Below, in pieces: positions 25,802 through 34,300 of a stretch of 64,000 nt of DNA. The number at the start of each line of letters is the position of its first letter. The stretch's first letter is position 1. The position numbers and the translations under genes were made by a program. Origin of the DNA: Vallitalea maricola (GTDB taxonomy: Bacteria > Bacillota > Clostridia > Lachnospirales > Vallitaleaceae); contig NZ_BTPU01000013.1 of assembly GCF_036985595.1 (NCBI RefSeq), positions 5,102 through 69,101 on the forward strand, written 5' to 3'. The notes below the pieces were generated by a model that saw nothing but the letters and a program-made list of their open reading frames with translations, did no database searches and had not been told where the DNA came from.

Positions 25802-26707
25802 TTATCGATAATTCTTTAGAATATTTTCCAATCTCTTTTTGATTGTGTCATTAAGATAACTTGGCTCTATAATTTTTATATATGGACCAAATGAAATTAT
25901 ATAATTGTATAACCACTCATCTTCCAAAGCTGTAAAAGTAATTTCAAAACTACCATCCTCTTTTCGTATAATATCCTTAGCATCAAATTCATTATAAGCT
26001 CTATATTTTATCTCAGGTGTCAAAAGGATTTTTAAAGTAATCAATGGAGCTGTGTTGTGATATGATAATTTAAAATCATCTAATTTATATTTATCTCTAT
26101 CAAACCCGTTATTGGTTATTTCAAGATTTTTCATTCTATAGATCTTGAACATTCTATAATCTTTTCTCATTAGGCAATACCCTAACAAGTACCAATCTTT
26201 CTGCTTAAAAATCAGTTTCAGAGGGTTAACAACTCTTGTCGTTTTATCACCATATAGATTATAATAATTAAAGCTTATACTCCTGCAAAGAGTTAAAGCA
26301 TCTTTTAGGTCTTCAAATTTCTTTTTTTCCAACTCTGAACTTCCCCAATAAGAGAAATCTACTTCAATCCAGTTTTCATTACTTTTGTTAAATAATGACT
26401 TCAGTTTTAAAATGGCATCATCAACATTTTCATATTCTGTAGCTTTTAATAATTCCAAGCCTATAAGAACTTTATTTTGTTCTTCATTTGATAAAACTGA
26501 TTTATTTATAATAAAATTCTCAAGGAGACTTATACCTCCACCCTTACCTTTATTTGTATATATGGGTATTCCTGCCATAGACAAAGTTTCTACATCTCTG
26601 TATATTGTTCTTGTGGATACCTCTAGCTTATTAGATAATTCTTTTGCTGTTACTTGTTTTTTATCTAAAAGCAAATATACTATCTGAAATAATCTATCAA
26701 TCTGCAA
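25802..26707 (-). CDS. YafY/YobV-family transcriptional regulator with WYL domain
   Basis: About 302 residues. The start is placed at TTG 26707 (QIDRLFQIVYLLLDKK follows), 6 nt after AGGTGGTG, which matches the usual family N-terminus; the GTG at 26719 is part of that ribosome site. The N-terminal HTH_11 domain reads VTAKELSNKLEVSTRTIYRD, followed by the effector region with the WYL core (QKDWYLLGYCLMRKDYRMFK) and a C-terminal WCX part. It is the first gene of a unit with the zinc-ribbon protein and divergent from a zinc alcohol dehydrogenase. The ligand is unknown. Confidence 0.9.
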   Translation of the reverse strand: MQIDRLFQIVYLLLDKKQVTAKELSNKLEVSTRTIYRDVETLSMAGIPIYTNKGKGGGISLLENFIINKSVLSNEEQNKVLIGLELLKATEYENVDDAILKLKSLFNKSNENWIEVDFSYWGSSELEKKKFEDLKDALTLCRSISFNYYNLYGDKTTRVVNPLKLIFKQKDWYLLGYCLMRKDYRMFKIYRMKNLEITNNGFDRDKYKLDDFKLSYHNTAPLITLKILLTPEIKYRAYNEFDAKDIIRKEDGSFEITFTALEDEWLYNYIISFGPYIKIIEPSYLNDTIKKRLENILKNYR

Positions 26708-26784
26708 TAATATCACCACCTATTAATATTATAACAGATAAATATGACATCTATTTGTCTTATTTTCTAATATATTTACTTATA

Positions 26785-26846
26785 TTGTCATCTTGACAAG
26801 TAAAATAATCAATGCTATGATTAACTAAATGAACGTTCAGCTAGTT
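26785..26846 (+). promoter_or_regulatory. Promoter and TetR-type operator of the alcohol dehydrogenase gene
   Basis: Plus-strand TTGACA (26793-26798), a 17-bp spacer and TATGAT (26816-26821). Immediately after the -10 box lies a two-fold symmetric site, AACTA, 2 nt, TGAACGTTCA, 2 nt, TAGTT (26823-26846). The 10-bp core is a classic TetR/AcrR operator shape and the TetR gene follows at 28071. A second palindrome TTGTCA-TCT-TGACAA (26785-26799) overlaps the -35 box. Confidence 0.8.
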
Positions 26847-26888
26847 GCTTATAGATGACTAGTACTTACTTATATATTACATAAAGGA

Positions 26889-27938
26889 GTGTTTACTATT
26901 AAAGCATTATACTTTCCAGAAATAAATAAAGTTGAATTAAGAAATGTTGAAAAACCTGTATTAAAAACCTCTACTGATGTTATCGTAAAAGTTACAACCA
27001 CAACAATATGTGGTAGTGATATTCATATCCTAAAAGGTGCCATTCCTACAAAACCTGGATTTGTACTAGGTCATGAATATGTAGGGATAATTGAATCCGT
27101 TGGAAAAGATGTGAAGAATTTCAAAGCTGGTGACAGAGTTATCGGTCCTCCTGCTCCTTACTGTGGTCAATGCCAACCATGTAAAAATGGATACGTATCT
27201 CATTGTGCTAATGGTGGTATTCATGGTGCAGGAGCAACTAGAGGAGATATACCTGGTGTTCATGCTGAATATACACGTGTTCCTCATGGGGATTCCTGTT
27301 TGTTGAAAGTACCTGATAATCTTACTGATGAACAGGTTATCTTTGTATCTGATATCGCTTCTACTGGTTATACAGGTGTTGAGCATTCTGGTTTAAAAGA
27401 AGGTGAAACCATTGTTATATTTGGTTGTGGACCTGTTGGTATGGCAACAATCCTAACAGCCAAACTTCATAACCCAGATAAAATAATAGTAGTTGAAAAA
27501 TCCGAGACAAGATTGAAAAAAGCATTAAAAATTGGGGCTACTCATGCCATCAGTACAGATGAGGATGTATTAAAAAATATAGCTGAGTACACTAACAACA
27601 AAGGGGCTGACGTTGTTATTGATGCGGCAGGATTAGATATTACAATCAATCAAGGAATTGATTGTCTTGGTATTGGTGGCAGAATGTTCCTTGTAGGTAT
27701 TCCAAAGAAACCTATCAATATTCAATCAAATAATTTTTATAAAAATATCACTTTCAGTATGGGGTTAGGTGACCTAAAGAATATAAGCGGGTTTCTTAAT
27801 CAAGTAAACGAGGGTAATCTTGATTTGACATCTTTAATAAGTCATACAATGCCTTTGGATGATATTGAAAGCGCTATTAATCTAGTTCAAAACAAACCTG
27901 ACGAAGTGGTTAAGGTTATTATAAAACCACAGCAATAA
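26889..27938 (+). CDS. Zinc-dependent medium-chain alcohol dehydrogenase
   Basis: About 346-349 residues. It oxidises or reduces an alcohol/aldehyde or ketone with NAD(P). The catalytic-zinc region GHEYVG, the structural-zinc loop CGQCQPCKNGYVSHC (four Cys), and the Rossmann motif GCGPVGMATILTA are all present. The start is odd. The only standard start (GTG 26889) overlaps the ribosome site AAAGGAG (26883-26889). The family N-terminus (KALYFPEINKVELRNV) instead points to ATT at 26898, correctly spaced by 8 nt, as a rare AUU start or a mutated ATG. It is under a TetR-type operator and followed by a terminator and TetR gene. Confidence 0.88.
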   Translation: MFTIKALYFPEINKVELRNVEKPVLKTSTDVIVKVTTTTICGSDIHILKGAIPTKPGFVLGHEYVGIIESVGKDVKNFKAGDRVIGPPAPYCGQCQPCKNGYVSHCANGGIHGAGATRGDIPGVHAEYTRVPHGDSCLLKVPDNLTDEQVIFVSDIASTGYTGVEHSGLKEGETIVIFGCGPVGMATILTAKLHNPDKIIVVEKSETRLKKALKIGATHAISTDEDVLKNIAEYTNNKGADVVIDAAGLDITINQGIDCLGIGGRMFLVGIPKKPINIQSNNFYKNITFSMGLGDLKNISGFLNQVNEGNLDLTSLISHTMPLDDIESAINLVQNKPDEVVKVIIKPQQ

Positions 27939-27991
27939 AAAGCACTGTTTTATTCTATAGCGATATGTTATAATTACATAGTAATATTCCC

Positions 27992-28026
27992 AAAAAAGAC
28001 TTGATATATTTATTATAGTCTTTTTT
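27992..28026 (+). terminator. Terminator between alcohol dehydrogenase and TetR genes
   Basis: Ten-bp stem AAAAAAGACT / AGTCTTTTTT (27992-28001, 28017-28026) with a U-run on the plus strand. Confidence 0.82.
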
Positions 28027-28070
28027 TGTAATTGTTAATATAACAAATCATTCGATGAAGGAGTCATATT

Positions 28071-28685
28071 ATGGATAATATAAAAAAAAGAGATGCTGAG
28101 TTGTCCAGAAAAAAAATACTAGATGCCGCTGAAACACTTTTTGCTCAAAAAGGTTATCATCTAACAACTTTGACAGAGATTGCAGAATTAAGTGGTTTAT
28201 CACGGACTACCCCCTCTTACTTCTTTGGTAATAAAGAGATGCTGTATAAAAAAGTTATTGAACATCTCATAGAAGATGAAAAAAACTATGTTGATAAATT
28301 AGTAATTGAAGATAAAGTAACCGTTGAAGCATTAAAAACTATTCTGGCACGTCACATTGATTATACTTTTAAACATCCTAATCTAACTAAAATCTTAGTT
28401 ACTGAATCATTAAATAAAAACAGACAGGAATGGATACTTAGCTTCTTCCCTGACATGATTTCCTGGAGCCATAAATACTTGTCGGATGCAAAAGAAATGG
28501 GAATAATCCGACAAGACATAGATATAAATACTTTATGGTTGAATGCAATGGCAATGGCATGGTTACCTATCATAACTCAAGATACTTTTCTAAAATTAAT
28601 GGATAAAGATTTTACTAGACAAGAATTCATTGACAACCATAAAAAACAAGTTGAAACACTTATTTTTGAATCAATACTAGCATAA
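28071..28685 (+). CDS. TetR/AcrR family transcriptional regulator
   Basis: A 204-residue repressor with the canonical N-terminal HTH (KKILDAAETLFAQKGYHLTT, LTEIAELSGLSRTTPSYFFG) and an all-helical ligand domain. The FGNKEMLYKKVIEHL segment is typical. It follows the zinc alcohol dehydrogenase on the same strand. The symmetric TGAACGTTCA operator in that gene's promoter is the natural target. The start ATG follows AAGGAG. The inducer may be the alcohol, aldehyde or an upstream toxic compound (inference). Confidence 0.9.
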   Translation: MDNIKKRDAELSRKKILDAAETLFAQKGYHLTTLTEIAELSGLSRTTPSYFFGNKEMLYKKVIEHLIEDEKNYVDKLVIEDKVTVEALKTILARHIDYTFKHPNLTKILVTESLNKNRQEWILSFFPDMISWSHKYLSDAKEMGIIRQDIDINTLWLNAMAMAWLPIITQDTFLKLMDKDFTRQEFIDNHKKQVETLIFESILA

Positions 28686-28718
28686 TAAATTTATTAGAAT
28701 AAATAATAACATGATAAA

Positions 28719-28753
28719 GCTGTTGATTGGAACTTACCATTAACAGCCTTTTT
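28719..28753 (+). terminator. Terminator after the TetR gene
   Basis: Stem GCTGTT / AACAGC (28719-28724, 28742-28747) with a 17-nt loop, then CTTTTTT. The stretch from here to about 28960 is AT-rich with no convincing gene. Confidence 0.7.
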
Positions 28754-28968
28754 TATTGCAATACTCTTAAGAAAATTTTCATTACGATAATATTTATTAT
28801 TTATGTTAAATGCTACATATTTCTCACTTTAATTAATTTTGAAAACCAGTTATTATATCTAATTATATTAAATAATTATTGCTTTATACTAATTTTTATT
28901 AACTATATATATTGTAATGTTATTTAATCAACATAATTCCTCAAAATAAAAAACAAATAGACAATTTA

Positions 28969-29030
28969 TTGACAAATATTTATTAATGATATAAAATTTT
29001 ATATGCTATCAGTTTTTTAAATAGCATATA
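28969..29030 (+). promoter_or_regulatory. Promoter and 5'-UTR hairpin of the SLH protein gene
   Basis: Plus-strand TTGACA (28969-28974), 17 bp, TAAAAT (28992-28997). Just downstream is a perfect 10-bp stem TATATGCTAT / ATAGCATATA (29000-29009, 29021-29030) with an 11-nt loop, ending 10 nt before the ribosome site. Because it lies at the transcript 5' end it probably protects the message, as with other abundant surface proteins. Confidence 0.7.
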
Positions 29031-29053
29031 AAAATAATAGGAGGAATTCACAA

Positions 29054-30376
29054 ATGAAAAGAATTGTTACATTATTATTAGCTTTTACACTTGTTTTTAG
29101 TACTTGTACACTATCTTATGCTGCTGAAAACGAAACAACAGATTCAAAAGCAGAAACAGCTACAATAGTATTCAACAAAATAATTCTTAAAGACGATAAT
29201 GGTAATGAAAGATTATTAAAGCTTACAATTAAAGGTGTTGTAGGTGTTCAGTTAGATGATTGCAGAGTTTACTATGAAGACTATCAACATAGTTACCTTG
29301 ATACTTATTATGGAGATGAAACATATTTTACATATGATGAAGATAAGCAAGAAGAAATATGGAACGGTAAAGGAGAGCTAATAAAAAACGGAATAGATAT
29401 AATACCTGTAATTCAAGGTGCTGAAGTTTTATTAGAAGTAATTGATGGTAAAGATGACTTAGATTTCTATCCTGGCTATTTTTGCTTTATTAATGATGAA
29501 AAAACTGTTATTAGTCAAGGAATGGGACAAGGTGGTTTCTTAGGTACAGGAACTGCACTTGTATTTGATAAATTATCTGTTGGTACATTCGATGAGTTTC
29601 CAATATATCTAAATAATAAACCAGTAGGTATTATGGTTGTTGACCCTAAAACTTATCCTCAACCTACTAAAGAAAAAATTGAAGCAGTGAAAACAGAATT
29701 AGGAATAACAGATTCATCAGTAATAAAAGAAGATACAACTAAAGAGGAAGAAAATGTTAAAGAAGAAGAACCTAAGAAAGATACTGAAGCAGTTCCTGGA
29801 TTAAATAATTTTGAACAAGTAAACGAATACACACCAGATACTTTCAATGATGTTGAAGATGGTATTTGGTATGCAGATTCAGTGAGAAACTGCTATGAAT
29901 TAGGAATAATGAATGGTAAAGGAGACAACCAATTCGCACCAAAAGGTTCTATCAGTGTAGCAGAAGCTATAGCAATGGCAAGTAGAACAAATAAAATCTA
30001 TGCAGGTCTAGGTAGTGAAATTGAAAAAACTGGTGATACTTGGTATGATGGATTCGTTAAATATGCAGTAGAAAACAATATTATAAAAGAAGATCAATTT
30101 GATGATTATACTAGAAAAATTACAAAAGCTGAATTATCATATTTATTTGCTAAATCAGTGCCAGAAGAAGAATTTACAGCAATACAGCTTTACCTACTTC
30201 CTGACGTTGATGATGATACAGATTATTCTTCTGAGATTTACTTATTATTCAATGCCGGAGTTGTTACTGGTAGTGATGAAAATGCAACATTCCATCCAAC
30301 TAATAATATTACAAGAGCTGAAGCTTCTGCTATAATCAACAGAGTTATTAATCCTGATAGTAGAAAAGCACTTTAA
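29054..30376 (+). CDS. Secreted S-layer homology (SLH) domain protein
   Basis: A 440-residue exported protein. The Sec signal peptide is KRIVTLLLAFTLVFSTCTLS with cleavage after YAA. Residues 40-215 form a beta-rich domain I do not recognise (VFNKIILKDDNGNERLLKLT, YPGYFCFINDEK, GQGGFLGTGTALVFDKLSVG). An acidic Glu/Lys linker covers about 215-255. Residues 260-436 are three SLH repeats (FNDVEDGIWYADSVRNCYEL, WYDGFVKYAVENNIIKED, LFNAGVVTGSDENATFHPTN then ITRAEASAIINRVI) that bind pyruvylated wall polymers. It is monocistronic with a strong promoter, a protective hairpin and a terminator, and the structure suggests an abundant surface protein. Confidence 0.92.
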   Translation: MKRIVTLLLAFTLVFSTCTLSYAAENETTDSKAETATIVFNKIILKDDNGNERLLKLTIKGVVGVQLDDCRVYYEDYQHSYLDTYYGDETYFTYDEDKQEEIWNGKGELIKNGIDIIPVIQGAEVLLEVIDGKDDLDFYPGYFCFINDEKTVISQGMGQGGFLGTGTALVFDKLSVGTFDEFPIYLNNKPVGIMVVDPKTYPQPTKEKIEAVKTELGITDSSVIKEDTTKEEENVKEEEPKKDTEAVPGLNNFEQVNEYTPDTFNDVEDGIWYADSVRNCYELGIMNGKGDNQFAPKGSISVAEAIAMASRTNKIYAGLGSEIEKTGDTWYDGFVKYAVENNIIKEDQFDDYTRKITKAELSYLFAKSVPEEEFTAIQLYLLPDVDDDTDYSSEIYLLFNAGVVTGSDENATFHPTNNITRAEASAIINRVINPDSRKAL

Positions 30377-30395
30377 TAGTTTATACTATAATATG

Positions 30396-30435
30396 TTAAG
30401 AGGCTGCAACACTTTATATGTTTGCAGCCTCTTAA
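30396..30435. terminator. Bidirectional terminator between SLH gene and mtnK
   Basis: Perfect 14-bp stem TTAAGAGGCTGCAA / TTGCAGCCTCTTAA (30396-30409, 30422-30435) with a 12-nt loop, between the convergent SLH (plus) and mtnK (minus) genes. Confidence 0.85.
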
Positions 30436-30519
30436 TCTATTTCGTCAATTATATCAATGCCCTCAAATACACTTATAATGTTTAACAGTCTATATTATAG
30501 TAATAATTTAATATCTATA

Positions 30520-31722
30520 CTAGATATGTTTTTTTAATATATCATTAAACCCTTTACCATTTTTGATACTCTCACGATTCATAATCATTTCTTTTCCAAT
30601 ATTGATTAACAATCTTTCTGCTTTAATACGTTTATCTGTGTCTTCAATAGTAGTAACATCTGCAACTTTTGAATCCCCAACAACTCTTCTTATTATTTCA
30701 AGTCCTGCACTACCAGCAGAGTCAGCTAATACTGATTCTAGATACCATTTTTTATAGTAATCTTTTTTAGCCATTTCATCAATTACAATTTCTTTATATA
30801 ATTTATTGAACTTGACAATGAATTTATCTACTATTTCCTCAATTGTATCAGATAACCAATCTAGGAAATCATTATCATCTGTATCATCTACATATGCATG
30901 TGCCCAAGCAAAAAACAGATTACCTATTACATTTCCCACATCATAACCTATGGGTCCATAAAAAGCGAATTCAGGATCTAATACTTTGATTCCAGTTTCA
31001 TTAGCAAATATTGAACCTGAGTGTAAATCACCATGAACTAAGGCTTGAGCATTATTCATAAAATTATTTTTCAACTTACCCACTTCAAGAATTAAATCAT
31101 CATCATTATATAAGACTTGTTCAACAAATTTTAGATTTTCATCTATTATTACATTTCTACCTTTATAGTCAATATAAGGTTCTGTAAAAACAAGGTCTTC
31201 TGATATCTTACATAAATCTTTATTTATATATGCTTTTACTTGGTCTTTTTTCTCTCCTGAATCCATAACCAAATCTGTAGTTGGCAATAGAGTATTTACT
31301 AAGAAAGTTGTAATGTCTTCAGCTAATGTTGGAAAAGTTTTTCTTTGTAATAACTCTGTTCTGAGATTGTGATATGCTGATACATCTTCCATTGCTAATA
31401 CACACATGACAGGATCATATTTATATATTTTAGGAACTAAGTTAGGAGCTAATTTCTCTTGCTGCATCAGTACCATAGCTTCTATTTTGTTTCTATTTAC
31501 ATCTAATGCTCTTCCAGATGATCTAAGTACTGTATCAGCATGTTTAATGATAATTGATTTATTTGTATTCTCATCCCAAACTTTGAATACATAATTTATA
31601 TTACCATCGCCTATCTCTTTTGCATTTAACTTAGCATTATCGTCAAAATAGTCAAGTTTCTCTAATGTATAATCAATAGCATCTTGCTCGTTCATTTTAA
31701 AATGTTTGTCAAATCTAGACAT
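30520..31722 (-). CDS. mtnK: S-methyl-5-thioribose kinase
   Basis: A 400-residue kinase that phosphorylates 5-methylthioribose (and in DHAP-shunt organisms also 5-deoxyribose) at C1. Family features are IGDGNINYVFKVWDE near residue 40, the catalytic loop VHGDLHSGSIFAN, and the metal-binding KVLDPEFAFYGPIGYDVGN. The length matches bacterial MtnK. It is the last gene of the six-gene salvage operon, 19 bp after mtnA. There is no mtnN nucleosidase or methionine-regenerating mtnBCD here, which favours the aldolase route (DHAP shunt). Confidence 0.95.
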   Translation of the reverse strand: MSRFDKHFKMNEQDAIDYTLEKLDYFDDNAKLNAKEIGDGNINYVFKVWDENTNKSIIIKHADTVLRSSGRALDVNRNKIEAMVLMQQEKLAPNLVPKIYKYDPVMCVLAMEDVSAYHNLRTELLQRKTFPTLAEDITTFLVNTLLPTTDLVMDSGEKKDQVKAYINKDLCKISEDLVFTEPYIDYKGRNVIIDENLKFVEQVLYNDDDLILEVGKLKNNFMNNAQALVHGDLHSGSIFANETGIKVLDPEFAFYGPIGYDVGNVIGNLFFAWAHAYVDDTDDNDFLDWLSDTIEEIVDKFIVKFNKLYKEIVIDEMAKKDYYKKWYLESVLADSAGSAGLEIIRRVVGDSKVADVTTIEDTDKRIKAERLLINIGKEMIMNRESIKNGKGFNDILKKHI

Positions 31723-31741
31723 CTAATCATCTCCAATTATT

Positions 31742-32788
31742 CTACCAGTAATTATCTACTTCTGTAGCAAAATATCTTTTTAAGTCATATGGACTATATA
31801 TTCCTTTATCTGTTACTACTCCACTTACTAAATGAGGTGGTGTTATATCAAAAGCTGGATAATAAGCCTTAACACCGTCCAATGTATTTTTTATACCTCT
31901 GAACTCTAATACTTCCTTTGGATTTCTTTCTTCTATCTTAACCTTTTCTATTGTGTCTCTATCTGGAATTCCTGTAACAAAATATGGAATACCAAAATAT
32001 TTAGCAGCGATTGCAATCTGCATTGTTCCTACTTTATTGACGATATGTCCGTCTATACATATGGAATCAGCAGCTGATGTAAACAAATCTATATTTTTAG
32101 TCTGCATAGTAATAGCTGGCATATTATCTGTAATAACAGTTACATCAAATCCTTGGTCTTTTATTACACTTGCTGTAAGTCTTGCACCTTGAAGGAAAGG
32201 TCTTGTTTCTGGGCAGAAGAACTTAACAACTTTGTCTCGTTTTTTAGCCTCTTTTAGCATCATACCTATTATGGTTTCTCCAAAACATTGAGTCATAACA
32301 TTACCATTTTGTGGAAACATATCTACTAGATAATTAGCTACTTCACCTATCTTGGAGTATCTTCTATTCATAGATTTAACAGTATGTTTGAATATCTCTT
32401 CATCCACTCTCTGTGAATTTGCAAAAGCTTTTTTTACTACTTCCAGACAACCATTAACAACTAAAGTCATTCTAGGAACTGTTGTAGGTCTTGCATGTGA
32501 TAATGTATATGCTGCATCTTTTAGATAATTCATCTGTTCTTCTTCTTTTAAGTCTTTACACTCATAAGCAGCAAGTGCCATACCCATTCCTGCCGCTGTA
32601 TAAGGTCCTGCACTCTGGGTTACCATATCAGCTATAGCCTGGGCTACTTCCTGATGGGACTCGCAAGTAACAAATCTAACCTCTGTTGGATAAATTCTAC
32701 GGTCTAATATTTTAACTTTTCCATCTTCATACCAAGCAACATTTTCATATCTTAGCATAAATGCAAGATCTTTATCTACTCTTTCCAT
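31742..32788 (-). CDS. mtnA: S-methyl-5-thioribose-1-phosphate isomerase
   Basis: A 348-residue isomerase converting methylthioribose-1-phosphate (or 5-deoxyribose-1-phosphate) to the ribulose form. Conserved pieces include the catalytic Cys in NVMTQCFGET, FCPETRPFLQGARLTA, the catalytic Asp in DSICIDGHIVNKVGT, and YFVTGIPDRDTIEKVKIEER towards the end. It belongs to the eIF2B-like MtnA family; ribose-1,5-bisphosphate isomerase is excluded by its pairing with mtnK. Operon neighbours are NhaC upstream and mtnK downstream. Confidence 0.93.
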   Translation of the reverse strand: MERVDKDLAFMLRYENVAWYEDGKVKILDRRIYPTEVRFVTCESHQEVAQAIADMVTQSAGPYTAAGMGMALAAYECKDLKEEEQMNYLKDAAYTLSHARPTTVPRMTLVVNGCLEVVKKAFANSQRVDEEIFKHTVKSMNRRYSKIGEVANYLVDMFPQNGNVMTQCFGETIIGMMLKEAKKRDKVVKFFCPETRPFLQGARLTASVIKDQGFDVTVITDNMPAITMQTKNIDLFTSAADSICIDGHIVNKVGTMQIAIAAKYFGIPYFVTGIPDRDTIEKVKIEERNPKEVLEFRGIKNTLDGVKAYYPAFDITPPHLVSGVVTDKGIYSPYDLKRYFATEVDNYW

Positions 32789-32837
32789 TACCTCATACCT
32801 CCTGTGTTCGTTTACCCTGTAAAATTTCTTATGAATG

Positions 32838-32872
32838 TACCATATATAATGCTCTCCACATTATATATGGTA
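32838..32872 (-). terminator. Intercistronic stem-loop between the NhaC-like gene and mtnA
   Basis: Perfect 14-bp stem TACCATATATAATG / CATTATATATGGTA (32838-32851, 32859-32872) with a 7-nt loop. There is no long U-run, so partial attenuation or RNA processing within the operon is more likely than full termination. Confidence 0.6.
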
Positions 32873-32924
32873 TATTCTAATGTTGTTATCCTTATCAAAT
32901 TATTTTCTTGAATGAATCTATATA

Positions 32925-34235
32925 TTATTTTCTAGCTCTTTTATATCTAGGGAATCCAATAACAATAGATATACTACCAATTATTAACATTAATATTGAA
33001 TATATTGAGTATGGTACTATTTCAACAGGTGAAATATGTCCTAACCCTGCTGCCAATAACAGCTGTCCTCCATAAGGTATTAGTCCTTGAACTGCTGCTG
33101 AGAAGATATCTAATAAACTGGCAGTTTTTCTTGGATCGATATCATATTCTTCAGATATATCTTTTGCTAATGGTCCTGCTGTAAGGATTGAGATTGTATT
33201 ATTAGTAGTAGCTGCTGTAATTAATCCAACTAAGGCTGCAATTCCAAATTGTCCACCTTTTTTACCTTTTACCTTGGCAGTAACTTTTTCTAATAGATAA
33301 TCAATTCCTCCATAATATTTCATTAGTCCAACTAGACCGGCAACAACTATTGCTATCATTGATAGATCTTCCATCCATCCCATACCTCTTTGTAAAACCC
33401 CTAATAATCCAACGCCATCAAAGCTATTATTGATTAAACCTATGATTGAACCAACACCAATACCTATTCCTAATACAGCCATTACATTAAGTCCTATTAA
33501 TGCACTAACTATTATAGCTACATAAGGTAATATATTAACTAATGAGTAATCAACGCTTTCTAAGCTTACTACATCAACAGGAATCATAGCTAATATTACA
33601 AGTGTTATTATTACTGCTGGTAGAACAATAAGAATATTAGACTTAAACTTATCTCTTAGTTCTACATTTTGAGTTCTTGTTGCAGCAATTGTGGTATCAG
33701 ATATGAATGACAGGTTATCGCCGAACATTGCACTACCTACAACTGTCGCTAATACTAGAGCCATACTGATATCTGCCTGATTAGCGATACCAACACCGAT
33801 TGGTGCTAATGCCGTAATTGTACCCATTGATGTTCCCATTGAAAATGATAGGATACATCCAATGATAAATATTCCTGGTAAAATCATATTAACAGGTAAT
33901 ACTGTTAAACCTAGATTAACTATTGAGTTTACTGCTCCCATGGCATCTGCCACAGAATAGAAAGCTCCTGCTAATATAAATATTACTACCATCAAAATAA
34001 TTGTTTCTTCACCACCAGCTCTAGTAAATATTGCTACTTTTTCTCCAAAGCTTGTTTTACCACCTTTTTTATCCAATAATAAAGCAAATCCTGATGCGAA
34101 AATAAATGCTACCAGCAATGGCATACTACTAAAATCTCCTGTTATAATGCCTGTGCCCATAAATAATACCAAGAACACTATTAATGGTAATAATCCTTTA
34201 AAATTACTATTACTATTATCTTTGTTATTGTTCAT
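32925..34235 (-). CDS. NhaC-family Na+/H+ antiporter-like membrane protein
   Basis: A 436-residue membrane protein with about 11-12 helices, of the NhaC/arginine-ornithine-type IT superfamily. Motifs are GCILSFSMGTSMGTITALAP, GSAMFGDNLSFISDTTIAAT and ATTNNTISILTAGPLAKDIS, with GLIPYGGQLLLAAG near the C-terminus. Its place inside the mtnK-mtnA-aldolase operon argues that it carries an operon substrate or product (for example methylthioribose, a deoxyriboside or a small alcohol/thiol) rather than serving pH homeostasis. That transport role is inference. Confidence 0.85.
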   Translation of the reverse strand: MNNNKDNSNSNFKGLLPLIVFLVLFMGTGIITGDFSSMPLLVAFIFASGFALLLDKKGGKTSFGEKVAIFTRAGGEETIILMVVIFILAGAFYSVADAMGAVNSIVNLGLTVLPVNMILPGIFIIGCILSFSMGTSMGTITALAPIGVGIANQADISMALVLATVVGSAMFGDNLSFISDTTIAATRTQNVELRDKFKSNILIVLPAVIITLVILAMIPVDVVSLESVDYSLVNILPYVAIIVSALIGLNVMAVLGIGIGVGSIIGLINNSFDGVGLLGVLQRGMGWMEDLSMIAIVVAGLVGLMKYYGGIDYLLEKVTAKVKGKKGGQFGIAALVGLITAATTNNTISILTAGPLAKDISEEYDIDPRKTASLLDIFSAAVQGLIPYGGQLLLAAGLGHISPVEIVPYSIYSILMLIIGSISIVIGFPRYKRARK

Positions 34236-34300
34236 GTCTGACCTCTCCTTAATATTTAGTAGTTTTTAGTAAATCTCAATCAAAACATTATGCAACAATT

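Noticed and set aside
28727..28927. 66-codon plus-strand frame after the TetR gene
   Set aside because: Low-complexity Ile/Phe/Asn composition, overlaps the TetR terminator, and has no ribosome site.
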